Positions 1 through 12,301 of a stretch of DNA of 64,000 nucleotides are shown in pieces. This DNA is from Paracoccus sp. MKU1 (GTDB taxonomy: Bacteria > Pseudomonadota > Alphaproteobacteria > Rhodobacterales > Rhodobacteraceae). The notes under the pieces are model-generated. The model had not been told where the DNA came from. It saw only the letters and a program-made list of their open reading frames with translations, and searched no databases. The stretch covers positions 93,522 to 157,521 of the forward strand of contig NZ_LLWQ01000154.1 in assembly GCF_001447385.1 (NCBI RefSeq), read 5' to 3'. Within the stretch, counting starts at the first letter, position 1. Each line of letters begins with the position of its first letter. The translations under genes were made by a program, and so were the position numbers.

Positions 1-1784
<1,784 letters not shown>

Positions 1785-1789
1785 ATCCG

Positions 1790-3121
1790 ATGCGCAGCCT
1801 GCTGACCCTTGCCCTTGCCCTGCTGCTTGCCTGGCCTGCGCTTGCGGCCGAGCATGCCGTGGCACCGGGCGCGGGCAGCCTGGCCAAGGCCATCGCCGGG
1901 GCCGCCCCCGGCGATGTGCTGCGGCTTCGGGATGGGGTCCATGCCGGCCCCGTCACCATCGACCGGCCGCTGACCATCGCCGGCACGCCGGCCGCCGTCG
2001 TGGACGGGCAGGGGCAGGGCACGGTCGTCACCATCGCCGCGCCCGACGTCACCTTGCAGGGCTTTTCCGTCACCGGCTCGGGCATGGCGAACAAGGATCT
2101 GGATGCCGGGGTCAAGATCCTCAAGGGCGCCGACCGGGCGCAGGTGCTGGGGCTGCGGCTGACCGGGAACATGCACGGCATCGACGTGCATGGCGGCCGC
2201 GACGCCCAGGTCGTCGGCAACGAGATCATCGGCACCCGCGACCCGCGCATGAACGAGCGCGGCAACGGCATCTATGTCTGGAACAGCCCCGGCACGCTGG
2301 TTCAGGGCAATTCCGTCCGCTATGGCCGCGACGGCATCTTCTCGAACGCCAGCGGCGACAGCGTCTATCGCGACAACCTGTTCCGCGACCTGCGCTTTGC
2401 CGTGCATTTCATGTATACCCGCAACACCGAGGTGTCGGGCAATGTCAGCATCGGCAACCACCTGGGCTTTGCCATCATGTTCTCGGACCGGTCGGTGATC
2501 CGCGACAACCGCAGCCTGGGCGACCGCGAGCACGGCCTGATGCTGAACTATGCCAACAATGCCGACGTGACCGGCAACCTGATCCGCGGCGGCACCAAGA
2601 AATGCCTGTTCATCTATAACGCGCACAAGAACCTGATCTGGGACAACCGTTTCCAGGATTGCGGCATCGGCATCCATTTCACCGCCGGGTCCGAGCGCAA
2701 CGTGCTGACCGGCAACGCCTTCGCCGGCAATCGCGAGCAGGTGAAATACGTGGGCACCCGCCATATCGAATGGAGCCACGAGGGGCGCGGCAATTTCTGG
2801 TCCGACCATCCGGGCTTCGACCTGAACGGCGACGGCATCGCCGACGGCGTCTATCGCCCCAACGACCTGATGGACCATATCCTGTGGTCGCAGCCCGCCG
2901 CCGCACTCCTGACCGGGGCTCCCGCCGTGCAACTGATCCGCTGGAGCCAGCAGAGCTTTCCCGCCACCCTGCCGGGCGGCGTTCAGGACAGCGCGCCGCT
3001 GATGCGGCCGCTGACCATCCCCGTCCCGCCCGAGATCGCGGCCCATGAAGCCGAGGCCGCCGGGCGTTGGGCAAAAGGACAATACGATGACATCGACCCT
3101 GACGATCTCGCGTCTCACTAA
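1790..3121 (+). CDS. nosD: NosD, periplasmic beta-helix copper-maturation protein
   Basis: 443-residue partner of the NosFY ABC transporter, required for assembling the CuZ site of NosZ. The start at 1790 is chosen because it follows AAGGAGG and gives a clean signal peptide (RSLLTLALALLLAWPALA); the frame is open further upstream but inside nosZ. The middle is a run of parallel beta-helix (PbH1/CASH) repeats rich in G-N and D-N turns, such as GNGIYVW and GLMLNYANNADV. The C-terminus overlaps nosF by 35 bases, pointing to coupled translation. Length and order agree with nosZDFYLX clusters. Confidence 0.95.
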   Translation: MRSLLTLALALLLAWPALAAEHAVAPGAGSLAKAIAGAAPGDVLRLRDGVHAGPVTIDRPLTIAGTPAAVVDGQGQGTVVTIAAPDVTLQGFSVTGSGMANKDLDAGVKILKGADRAQVLGLRLTGNMHGIDVHGGRDAQVVGNEIIGTRDPRMNERGNGIYVWNSPGTLVQGNSVRYGRDGIFSNASGDSVYRDNLFRDLRFAVHFMYTRNTEVSGNVSIGNHLGFAIMFSDRSVIRDNRSLGDREHGLMLNYANNADVTGNLIRGGTKKCLFIYNAHKNLIWDNRFQDCGIGIHFTAGSERNVLTGNAFAGNREQVKYVGTRHIEWSHEGRGNFWSDHPGFDLNGDGIADGVYRPNDLMDHILWSQPAAALLTGAPAVQLIRWSQQSFPATLPGGVQDSAPLMRPLTIPVPPEIAAHEAEAAGRWAKGQYDDIDPDDLASH

Positions 3122-3986
3122 GCGCTTCCAGGGCGTCGAGGCGCTGGCCGAGGTCTCGCTGGACCTCGGGCCGGGCATGCGCGTCGCGCTGCTGGGCCAT
3201 AACGGCGCGGGAAAATCCACGATGATGAAGATCATCCTGGGCCTGATCCCGTTCGACGAGGGCGAGGTGCGCGTCTGCGGCACCGCCCCCGGCTCGGGCC
3301 AGGCCCGCATGCAGGTGGCCTATCTGCCGGAAAACGCCGCCTTCCACCCGGCCCTGACCGGAGAGGAGCAGATCCGCCACTACCTGTCCCTGCGCGGCGA
3401 AAGCCCGCGCCGGGCCATGGAACTGCTGGAGCGGGTCGGGCTGGCCAAGGCCGCGCGCCGCCGCATCGGCACCTATTCCAAGGGCATGCGCCAGCGCGTC
3501 GGCCTGGCGCAGACCCTGATCGGCCGGCCGCGGCTTCTGGTGCTGGACGAGCCGACCTCGGGGCTTGACCCGGTGTCGCGGCGCGACTTCTACGCGCTGC
3601 TCGATGGGCTGGCGGCCGAGGGGGCGGCGATCCTCTTGTCCTCGCATGTGCTGACCGAGGTCGAGGCCCGCACCGACCGCATCCTGATCCTGTCGCAGGG
3701 CCGGCTGGTGGCCGAGGGCACGCTGGCGGAACTGCGGCGCCGCGCCGCCCTGCCGGTCGGGCTGACGGTGATCCCGGCGGCGGGCGCAGCCGAGGCGCTG
3801 GCCGCCGCGCTGCCGCAGGCGCGGCTGGCGGGCGACGGCACGCTGCACCTGGCCTGCGCGCAGGACGAAAAGCTGGGCCTGCTGGCCCGCATCGCCGGGC
3901 TGGGGGCGCAGGTCGCCGATCTGGAGGTGATCCCGCCCAGCCTGGAAGACATCTACAGCCATTTCAGCCGGAGGGACGGGCAATGA
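3087..3986 (+). CDS. nosF: NosF, ABC transporter ATP-binding subunit
   Basis: 299-residue ATPase that with NosY and NosD forms the transporter needed for CuZ maturation of NosZ. Walker A is GHNGAGKS at residues 37-44, the signature is YSKGMRQR, and Walker B plus D-loop is LLVLDEPTSGLD. The start at 3087 is preferred over an in-frame ATG at 3045 because AAAAGGA at 3073-3079 precedes it and the family begins with an S/T-rich strand right before the Q-loop fold. It overlaps nosD by 35 bp and nosY by 4 bp. Confidence 0.95.
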   Translation: MTSTLTISRLTKRFQGVEALAEVSLDLGPGMRVALLGHNGAGKSTMMKIILGLIPFDEGEVRVCGTAPGSGQARMQVAYLPENAAFHPALTGEEQIRHYLSLRGESPRRAMELLERVGLAKAARRRIGTYSKGMRQRVGLAQTLIGRPRLLVLDEPTSGLDPVSRRDFYALLDGLAAEGAAILLSSHVLTEVEARTDRILILSQGRLVAEGTLAELRRRAALPVGLTVIPAAGAAEALAAALPQARLAGDGTLHLACAQDEKLGLLARIAGLGAQVADLEVIPPSLEDIYSHFSRRDGQ

Positions 3987-4807
3987 TCCGCCGCATCCTT
4001 TCCACCGCGGCGCTGGAGTTCCGCATCGCGCTGCGCAACCGCTGGGTGGCCATCGCCACCTGCCTGATGGTGGTCTTTGCGCTGGTGCTGGCGGCGGCGG
4101 GCGCCGCGCCCACCGGCGATATCGGTGCCGACCGGCTGTCGATCACCGTGGCCTCGCTGACCTCGCTGGCCGTCTATCTGGTGCCGCTGCTGGCGCTGCT
4201 GATGAGCTTCGACGCCGTCGCCGGCGAGGTCGAGCGCGGCACCTTGCCGCTGCTGCTGACCTATCCGGTGGCGCGGGCCGAGGTGCTGGCCGGCAAGCTG
4301 GTGGCGCATATGGCGATCCTGGCGCTGGCGGTCGGGGCCGGCTACGGCGCGGCGGCGCTGGCGGCGGTCTGGACCGATCCGGCCTCGACCGCCGGGCTGC
4401 CGGCGCTGTGGCGGCTGATGTGGAGCTCGACCCTGCTGGGCGCCACCTTCCTGGGCGCCGGCTATGCGCTGTCCAGCATCGCGCGGCGGCCCTCGGGCGC
4501 GGCCGGGCTGGCGGTCGGGCTGTGGCTGGGGCTGGTGGTGCTTTACGATCTGGGCCTGCTGGCGCTGATCGTCGCCGATGGCGGCGGCGGCTTCACCACC
4601 GAGGTGCTGCCGGTCGCGCTGCTGGCCAACCCGGCCGACGCCTTCCGCCTGTTCAACCTCTCGGCCGCCGATGCCACCGCCGCCGCTGCCGGCGTGGGCG
4701 GGGCCGCCGCGACCATCCCGCTCTGGCAATCGGCGCTGTCGGTCCTGGTCTGGCCGCTGGCTGCGCTTGGCCTGGCCATTGCCGCATTCCGAAAGGTCAC
4801 GCCATGA
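3983..4807 (+). CDS. nosY: NosY, ABC transporter permease
   Basis: 274-residue inner-membrane subunit with about six hydrophobic segments, starting with a positively charged N-terminus followed by WVAIATCLMVVFALVLAAAG. It contains the conserved cytoplasmic stretch FDAVAGEVERGTLPLLLTYP characteristic of ABC-2 type permeases of the NosY family. It starts within the nosF stop (ATGA overlap) and its own stop overlaps the nosL start in the same way. Function follows from family and position: it forms the membrane part of NosDFY. Confidence 0.94.
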   Translation: MIRRILSTAALEFRIALRNRWVAIATCLMVVFALVLAAAGAAPTGDIGADRLSITVASLTSLAVYLVPLLALLMSFDAVAGEVERGTLPLLLTYPVARAEVLAGKLVAHMAILALAVGAGYGAAALAAVWTDPASTAGLPALWRLMWSSTLLGATFLGAGYALSSIARRPSGAAGLAVGLWLGLVVLYDLGLLALIVADGGGGFTTEVLPVALLANPADAFRLFNLSAADATAAAAGVGGAAATIPLWQSALSVLVWPLAALGLAIAAFRKVTP

Positions 4808-5379
4808 GACATGCGCTTCTGCTGGTGCTGCTGCTGGGCCTTGCCGCCTGCCGCGAGGAGGTGGCGCAGGACACCGCCCCGGTCGAGCTGAACGCCCAGA
4901 CCCTGGGCCATTTCTGCCAGATGAACCTGCTGGAGCATCCCGGCCCCAAGGCGCAGGTGCACCTGGAGGGGATGCCCGGCACGCCCTTGTTCTTCAGCCA
5001 GGTCCGCGACGCCATCGCCTATGCCCGGATGCCGGAACAGAGCCATCCGATCCTGGCGATCCATGTCAACGACATGGGCAAGGCGGGCGCAAGCTGGGAA
5101 GAACCGGGGCAGGGCAACTGGATCCCCGCCGAAGATGCCTTCTACGTCATGGGCTCGGCCCAGGTCGGCGGCATGGGCGCGCCCGAGGCGGTGCCCTTTG
5201 CCAGCCGCGAGGCCGCCGAGGCCTTCGCCGCCGCGCAGGGCGGGCAGGTGATGCGGCTGGACGCGATCCCCGACGAGATGGTGCTGGCGCCCGAGGAAAC
5301 CGCGCCCGACAGCGGTTCGGATGCCGAGTTTCTGGACCGCCTGCGCGCGCTGAGCAAACCCAAGGAGCCCGCGACATGA
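4804..5379 (+). CDS. nosL: NosL, outer-face copper-chaperone lipoprotein
   Basis: 191-residue lipoprotein: the lipobox is LLGLAAC, so Cys becomes lipidated. NosL binds Cu(I) and hands it to NosD/NosZ. The conserved metal-site region FCQMNLLEHPGPKAQ is present, as is YVMGSAQVGGMG typical of the NosL/NosX-associated fold. It starts in the nosY stop (ATGA) and its stop overlaps nosX. The charged tail rich in D, E and S is not unusual for paracocci. Confidence 0.94.
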   Translation: MRHALLLVLLLGLAACREEVAQDTAPVELNAQTLGHFCQMNLLEHPGPKAQVHLEGMPGTPLFFSQVRDAIAYARMPEQSHPILAIHVNDMGKAGASWEEPGQGNWIPAEDAFYVMGSAQVGGMGAPEAVPFASREAAEAFAAAQGGQVMRLDAIPDEMVLAPEETAPDSGSDAEFLDRLRALSKPKEPAT

Positions 5380-6290
5380 GCCTTTCCCGTCGTCGCTTTC
5401 TGACCATCACCGCCGCCGTGGCGCTGCTGCCCGCGGGTCTGCGCGCCCAGCCCGGCCGGCACTGGGTGGGGCAGGCGCTTGGCGCCCGCGCCTCAATCCG
5501 CATCGACCACCCCGAGGCCGAGGCGATCACCGCCCGCTGCCTGGCCGAGATCGACCGGCTGGAAAACATCCTCAGCCTCTATCGTCCCGGCAGCGCGCTT
5601 GCGCGGCTGAACCGCGACGGTGCGCTGGAGGCGCCGCCCTTCGAACTGCTCGACTGCCTGTCGCTGGCCGGCACCGTGCATCGCGCCAGCGGCGGGCTGT
5701 TCGACCCGACCGTGCAGCCGCTCTGGTCGCTTTGGGCCGAGGCCGCCGTGGACGGCCGCCGCCCGGCGCCGGAGGAACGGCGCGCGGCGCTGGCGCGCAT
5801 CGGCTGGGACCGGGTGCGGCTGGATTCGTCGCGCATCGTGCTGGAGCCGGGGATGGCGCTGACGCTGAACGGCATTGGCCAGGGCTATGTCGCCGACCGC
5901 GTCGCCGCGCTGCTGGAGGCCAAGGGGCTGACGGATATCCTGATCGACACCGGCGAATTGCGCGCCCTGGGGGCGCGGCCCGACGGCACGGACTGGCCGG
6001 TGCGGCTGGCCGAGGGGGGGGCGGTGGGCCTGCGCGCCCGGGCGCTGGCGACCTCCGCACCGCTGGGGACCAGCTTCGACGAGGCGGGTCGCGACGGCCA
6101 TATCCTCGACCCGCGCAGCGGCGCGCCGGTCCGCCCGGTCTGGCGGGCGGTCAGCATCTCGGCCCCCGGCGCGGCCCTGGCCGACGCCTTGTCCACGGCC
6201 GCCTGCCTGACCGGCGACCGGCAGGAGATCGATGCGCTGCTGGCCGGTTTCGGCGGCGCCCGGCTGGAAGCCGCATATCGCCGGGCATAA
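5376..6290 (+). CDS. nosX: NosX, ApbE-family FMN transferase
   Basis: 304-residue periplasmic flavin transferase. A twin-arginine signal (SRRRFLTITAAVALLPAG) opens the protein, and the ApbE core is seen in GLFDPTVQPLW, LNGIGQGYVADRV and the C-terminal DALSTAA segment. In this family NosX attaches FMN covalently to NosR, the electron-transfer protein for NosZ. It is the last gene of the cluster: its stop is followed within 24 bases by a stem-loop terminator. It begins inside the nosL stop (ATGA). Confidence 0.93.
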   Translation: MSLSRRRFLTITAAVALLPAGLRAQPGRHWVGQALGARASIRIDHPEAEAITARCLAEIDRLENILSLYRPGSALARLNRDGALEAPPFELLDCLSLAGTVHRASGGLFDPTVQPLWSLWAEAAVDGRRPAPEERRAALARIGWDRVRLDSSRIVLEPGMALTLNGIGQGYVADRVAALLEAKGLTDILIDTGELRALGARPDGTDWPVRLAEGGAVGLRARALATSAPLGTSFDEAGRDGHILDPRSGAPVRPVWRAVSISAPGAALADALSTAACLTGDRQEIDALLAGFGGARLEAAYRRA

Positions 6291-6313
6291 GGGCGAACCC
6301 GCCGGGCCTCGAT

Positions 6314-6343
6314 GCCGCCGCGCCGTTGCTGCGCGGCGGCTTT
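6314..6343 (+). terminator. Stem-loop terminator after nosX
   Basis: A perfect 10-bp stem (GCCGCCGCGC at 6314-6323 with GCGCGGCGGC at 6331-6340), a 7-base loop and a short TTT. It sits just after the last nos gene and so most likely ends the nosZDFYLX transcript. The T tract is short, so termination may be partial. Confidence 0.7.
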
Positions 6344-6385
6344 CGCATGTCCGGCGCGGCGGCGGCAGGGGCGCATTCTGACGCG

Positions 6386-6450
6386 TTTGTGAATAATTTA
6401 CAAAAACTGCCTTTTGTCCGTCAATTTATTTACAAAATTCTCTTTGTAAA
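6386..6450. promoter_or_regulatory. Two TTTRCAAA inverted repeats upstream of acs
   Basis: The DNA here is sharply AT-rich. TTTGTGAA (6386-6393) faces TTTACAAA (6397-6404) with 3 bases between. TTTACAAA (6429-6436) faces TTTGTAAA (6443-6450) perfectly, with 6 bases between. TTTGCAAA-like sites are the known targets of RamB/ScfR-type short-chain acyl-CoA regulators in actinobacteria and Rhodobacteraceae. A link to acetate control of acs is therefore likely but inferred. The second repeat ends 131 bases before the acs start. Confidence 0.55.
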
Positions 6451-6581
6451 AAAATGGTTTACTGGAAAAGAAAACTCATATTAACATCTGCTGCAATCGG
6501 TATTCCGATGCCCGTTTGCGGCACCTTGAGGAGGGTGTGGGCGTTCCGGACCGACCCTATCGCGAGTAGAGGAGGCGCGTC

Positions 6582-8543
<1,962 letters not shown>

Positions 8544-8550
8544 CGGCTGC

Positions 8551-8618
8551 GGGCCGGCCACGGACCGCCGGCCCGGGCGCAAGACACCATCACCATGGGC
8601 GCGAGGCCGCGCCCATGG
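8551..8618 (+). other. Two strong stem-loops between acs and the DUF485 gene
   Basis: The first has an 8-bp perfect stem (8551-8558 with 8567-8574). The second has an 11-bp perfect stem with a 4-base loop (8593-8603 with 8608-8618). Neither is followed by a T tract. They may stabilise the acs message or dampen expression of the downstream membrane genes. The 205-base gap holds no gene otherwise. Confidence 0.5.
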
Positions 8619-8748
8619 ACTGGCTGCGGCTTGGCTGGAGGAGCCCGCCGCCTGTCGACAACCGTTCCAGCAAAGCTCCGCCTCGCCGGCCTGGCGCCGG
8701 CGCGGCCGAGAAGACCGCAGATCGTGGCAGTGGAGGAGCACGACCCCG

Positions 8749-9057
8749 ATGCAAGACAATCTGGCCGAACGGATCGCCGCAGATCCGAATTACCAATCAC
8801 TGAAAGCGAAGCGATCCCGCTATGGCTGGATCCTGACGATCGCGATGCTCGTCGTCTATTACGGCTATATCCTGCTGATCGCCTTCGACAAGGAGCTGCT
8901 CGCCACGCGGATCGGCGAGGGCGTCATGACCTGGGGCATCCCGCTGGGCTTTGGCGTGATCGTCTTTACCATCATCATCACCGGCATCTATGTGCGCCGC
9001 GCGAACAGCGAGTTCGACGAACTGAGCGAGAAGGTCCGGCGGGAGGCGCTGAAATGA
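8749..9057 (+). CDS. yjcH: DUF485 (YjcH-type) small membrane protein
   Basis: 102 residues with two membrane segments ([19 protein letters not shown] and [16 protein letters not shown]), a soluble N-terminus containing [14 protein letters not shown], and a charged C-terminus. This is the DUF485 family, nearly always encoded directly before the actP acetate symporter. Its biochemical role is unknown; a helper function for ActP is inferred from the fixed pairing. GTGGAGGAG precedes the start, and its stop overlaps the actP ATG. Confidence 0.9.
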   Translation: MQDNLAERIAADPNYQSLKAKRSRYGWILTIAMLVVYYGYILLIAFDKELLATRIGEGVMTWGIPLGFGVIVFTIIITGIYVRRANSEFDELSEKVRREALK

Positions 9058-10769
9058 ATCGCAATATCCTGCGCAGCGGCCTGGTGGCCGCGCTTGTGGC
9101 CGCGCCCGGCGGCGCCATGGCCGCCGACGTGATCCAGGGCGCCGAGAAACAGGCGACGAACTGGACCGCCATCGTCATGTTCGCGGCTTTCGTGCTGGCG
9201 ACGCTCTACATCACCAAATGGGCGGCGTCGCGGACCAAGTCGGCGGCGGATTTCTATACCGCCGGCGGCGGCATCACCGGCTTCCAGAACGGCCTCGCCA
9301 TCGCCGGGGACTACATGTCCGCCGCCTCGTTCCTGGGGATCTCGGCCGCGGTGATGATCTCGGGCTATGACGGGCTGATCTATTCGATCGGCTTCCTGGT
9401 CGGCTGGCCGATCCTGACCTTCCTGATGGCCGAGCGGCTGCGCAACCTGGGCCGCTTCACCTTTGCCGACGTGGCGGCCTTCCGCTTTGCCCAGACGCCG
9501 GTGCGCATCTTCGCCGCCTCGGGCACGCTGGTCGTGGTGGCCTTCTACCTGATCGCGCAGATGGTCGGCGCCGGCTCGCTGATCCAGCTGCTGTTCGGGC
9601 TGGATTACTGGATCGCGGTGGTGATCGTCGGCGCGCTGATGATGATCTATGTGCTGTTCGGCGGCATGACCGCCACCACCTGGGTGCAGATCATCAAGGC
9701 CTGCCTGCTGCTGGGCGGCGCGACCTTCATGTCCTTCATGGTCATGTGGCATTATGGCTTCAGCCCCGAGGCGATGTTCGCCGATGCCGTGCGCGTCAAG
9801 GCCGAACTGGCCACCGCCGGCGGCAAGACCGCCGAGGAGGCTGCCGTCGCCGGTCAGTCGATCATGGGTCCGGGCACCTTCATCAAGGACCCGATCTCGG
9901 CGATCAGCTTCGGCATGGCGCTGATGTTCGGCACCGCCGGCCTGCCGCATATCCTGATGCGCTTCTTCACCGTTCCCAGCGCCAAGGAAGCGCGCAAGTC
10001 GGTGATGTGGGCGACCGGCTGGATCGGCTACTTCTATCTGCTGACCTTCATCATCGGCTTCGGCGCCATCACCTTCGTGCTGACCAATCCCGAGTTCCTC
10101 GACGGCACCGGCGCGCTGGTCGGCGGCAGCAACATGGCGGCGGTGCATCTGGCCAAGGCGGTGGGCGGCAACGTCTTCCTGGGCTTCATCTCGGCCGTGG
10201 CCTTCGCCACCATCCTGGCGGTGGTCGCCGGCCTGACGCTCTCGGGCGCCTCGGCGGTCAGCCACGACCTCTATGCGACCGTGATCAAGAACGGCAATCC
10301 CGCGCCGGGCAGCGAGCTGCGCGTCTCGCGCATCACCACGCTGGTGCTGGGCCTGGTGGCGGTGGTGCTGGGCATCGCCTTCAAGAACCAGAACATCGCC
10401 TTCATGGTGTCGCTGGCCTTCGCGGTGGCTGCCTCGGCCAACTTCCCGGTGCTGTTCATGTCGGTGCTGTGGAAGGATTGCACGACCAAGGGCGCGGTGA
10501 TCGGCGGCTTCCTGGGGCTGATCTCCTCGGTGGTGCTGACGATCCTGTCGCCCTCGGTCTGGGAGGCCACGCTGGGCAACCCGGCCGGATCGGCGCCCTT
10601 CCCCTATACCTCGCCGGCGCTGTTCTCGATGACCCTGGCCTTCCTGGGCATCTGGCTGGTGTCCAAGATGGACAACGGCGCGCGGGCGCGCATCGACCGG
10701 GCGGGCTTCCTGTCCCAGCAGGTGCGCTCGGAAACCGGGATCGGCGCGGCAGAGGCCTCGTCGCACTGA
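9054..10769 (+). CDS. actP: Acetate/cation symporter ActP
   Basis: 571-residue sodium:solute symporter family permease, importing acetate and possibly related monocarboxylates such as glycolate. An N-terminal signal-like segment is followed by about 13 membrane helices. The family segment [19 protein letters not shown] near residue 80 is intact. The start at 9054 overlaps the stop of the DUF485 gene (ATGA), so the two are translationally coupled. With acs upstream this forms an acetate uptake and activation unit. Confidence 0.95.
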   Translation: MNRNILRSGLVAALVAAPGGAMAADVIQGAEKQATNWTAIVMFAAFVLATLYITKWAASRTKSAADFYTAGGGITGFQNGLAIAGDYMSAASFLGISAAVMISGYDGLIYSIGFLVGWPILTFLMAERLRNLGRFTFADVAAFRFAQTPVRIFAASGTLVVVAFYLIAQMVGAGSLIQLLFGLDYWIAVVIVGALMMIYVLFGGMTATTWVQIIKACLLLGGATFMSFMVMWHYGFSPEAMFADAVRVKAELATAGGKTAEEAAVAGQSIMGPGTFIKDPISAISFGMALMFGTAGLPHILMRFFTVPSAKEARKSVMWATGWIGYFYLLTFIIGFGAITFVLTNPEFLDGTGALVGGSNMAAVHLAKAVGGNVFLGFISAVAFATILAVVAGLTLSGASAVSHDLYATVIKNGNPAPGSELRVSRITTLVLGLVAVVLGIAFKNQNIAFMVSLAFAVAASANFPVLFMSVLWKDCTTKGAVIGGFLGLISSVVLTILSPSVWEATLGNPAGSAPFPYTSPALFSMTLAFLGIWLVSKMDNGARARIDRAGFLSQQVRSETGIGAAEASSH

Positions 10770-10776
10770 AAACGCC

Positions 10777-10798
10777 GGCCCGCCCCCTGGGGCGGGCC
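10777..10798 (+). terminator. GC-rich stem-loop after actP
   Basis: A perfect 10-bp inverted repeat, GGCCCGCCCC (10777-10786) and GGGGCGGGCC (10789-10798), starts 7 bases after the actP stop. No U tract follows, so it may end the transcript only partially and let the receiver gene behind it be co-expressed. Confidence 0.45.
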
Positions 10799-10859
10799 AT
10801 CGCCGTCCCGGATGGGGTCGCCTGGCCCACATCCGGTATCCGATCCTTCGGAGGGGGTG

Positions 10860-11231
10860 ATGGCCCATATCCTGATCGTCGAGGACGAGGACAATATTGC
10901 CGCCGCGCTGGAATTCCTGCTGGCACGGGCCGGCCACAGCTACAGGCGGATTGCCGGCGGCGCCGGCGCGCTGGACGAGATCCGCGCCAACCGGCCCGAC
11001 CTGGTGCTGCTCGACATCATGCTGCCCGACATCTCGGGCTATGAGATCGTCGAGGCGCTGCGCGCCGATCCGGGCCTGCGCGACGTGCGGGTGCTGCTGA
11101 TGACCGCCCGCGGCTCGGTGGTCGAGCGCCGCAAGGGGCTGGCGCTTGGCGCCGACGGCTTCATCGCCAAGCCCTTCGAACTGGCGGAACTGCGCGCCGA
11201 GATGGCGCGGCTGCTGGGCACGACCGGCTGA
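10860..11231 (+). CDS. Single-domain response regulator
   Basis: 123 residues made only of a CheY-like receiver: the acidic pocket is in VEDED (residues 7-11), the phospho-acceptor D52 is in LLDIMLPD, the switch Thr is in LMTARG, and K104 is in AKPF. No DNA-binding or enzymatic output domain follows. GGAGGGGG ends 3 bases before the ATG. It lies behind actP, so a role in acetate sensing or transport is possible, but the partner kinase is not in the window. It could equally serve as a phosphate sink or shuttle. Confidence 0.88.
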   Translation: MAHILIVEDEDNIAAALEFLLARAGHSYRRIAGGAGALDEIRANRPDLVLLDIMLPDISGYEIVEALRADPGLRDVRVLLMTARGSVVERRKGLALGADGFIAKPFELAELRAEMARLLGTTG

Positions 11232-11374
11232 CCCCCCGGATTGCCCGTGTCGGATCGTCGCAGCAGGCCGGCATTTCCCGCGGCATTTCGGGCGAGGGTC
11301 GGGATTTTGCTTGTCCCCGGTGGGCATATCGGGATTCTCGGCATCAGGACTCGCGCCAGAACGGAAGGATAGCG

Positions 11375-12301
11375 ATGACCGACGCCTATCAAGCCATCAT
11401 CGACCGTTGCGCCGGGCTGCCGCCGCTGCGCACCGCCGTGGTCCATCCGGTGCAGCATGCCGTGTTCGAAGCGGTGGGCGACGCGGTCGCCGCCGGGCTG
11501 ATCGAGCCGGTGCTGGTCGGTCCCGCCGCCCGCATCGCCGCCGCGCTGGCCGAGGCCGGCCAGGCCCCCGACGCCTATGAGATCGTCGATACCGAACACA
11601 GCCACGCCGCCGCCGCCCGCGCCGCGCAGATGGCCGCGGCCGGCCAGGTCGGCGCGATCATGAAGGGTTCGCTGCATTCCGACGAGCTGTTGGGCGCGGT
11701 GATCCACCCGCAATGCGGGCTGCGGACCGAGCGGCGGATCAGCCACGCCTTCCTGATGTTGACCGGGGATTACCCGCGCCCCTTCATCATCACCGATGCG
11801 GCGGTCAACATCGCGCCAGACCTGATGGTCAAGGCGGATATCCTGCACAATGCCATCGTGCTCTGGCGGGTGCTCTGGGGACCGGCCCGGCCCAAGGCCG
11901 CGATCCTTGCCGCGGTCGAGACGGTCAATCCCAAGATGCAGGCCACGCTGGACGCGGCGGCTTTGTGCAAGATGGCCGATCGCGGCCAGATCGAGGACGC
12001 GGAGCTGGACGGGCCGCTGGCCTTCGACAATGCGATCAGCCCGGCGGCGGCGCGGGAAAAAGGCATCGTCTCGGCGGTGGCGGGGCAGGCAGACATCCTG
12101 CTGGTGCCCGATATCGAATCCGGCAACATGCTGGCCAAGCAGCTGATCTTCATGGGCGGCGCCGATGCGGCGGGGATCGTGCTGGGCGCGCGGGTGCCGG
12201 TCATCCTGACCAGCCGCGCCGATTCCGTGCGCGCCCGGATGCTGTCCACCGCGCTCGCCGTGCTGATGGCCGAGGCGCGCCGGCTGGGGCAGGTGAAATG
12301 A
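11375..12301 (+). CDS. pta: Phosphate acetyltransferase, PTA/PTB family
   Basis: 308 residues, the short cytoplasmic form of the phosphate acetyl/butyryltransferase family, interconverting acetyl-CoA and acetyl phosphate. Family features seen are GAIMKGSLHSDELL, PFIITDAAVNI and DILLVPDIESGNMLAKQL near the end. GGAAGGA precedes the start at 11375. The stop overlaps the ackA ATG, and the pair is a functional Pta-Ack pathway. Butyryl-CoA activity cannot be excluded from sequence, but the ackA neighbour favours acetyl. Confidence 0.9.
   Translation: MTDAYQAIIDRCAGLPPLRTAVVHPVQHAVFEAVGDAVAAGLIEPVLVGPAARIAAALAEAGQAPDAYEIVDTEHSHAAAARAAQMAAAGQVGAIMKGSLHSDELLGAVIHPQCGLRTERRISHAFLMLTGDYPRPFIITDAAVNIAPDLMVKADILHNAIVLWRVLWGPARPKAAILAAVETVNPKMQATLDAAALCKMADRGQIEDAELDGPLAFDNAISPAAAREKGIVSAVAGQADILLVPDIESGNMLAKQLIFMGGADAAGIVLGARVPVILTSRADSVRARMLSTALAVLMAEARRLGQVK

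Noticed and set aside
8988..11327. A 779-codon minus-strand open frame opposite actP
   Set aside because: Shadow of actP and the receiver gene: no family motifs, biased composition and no ribosome site.
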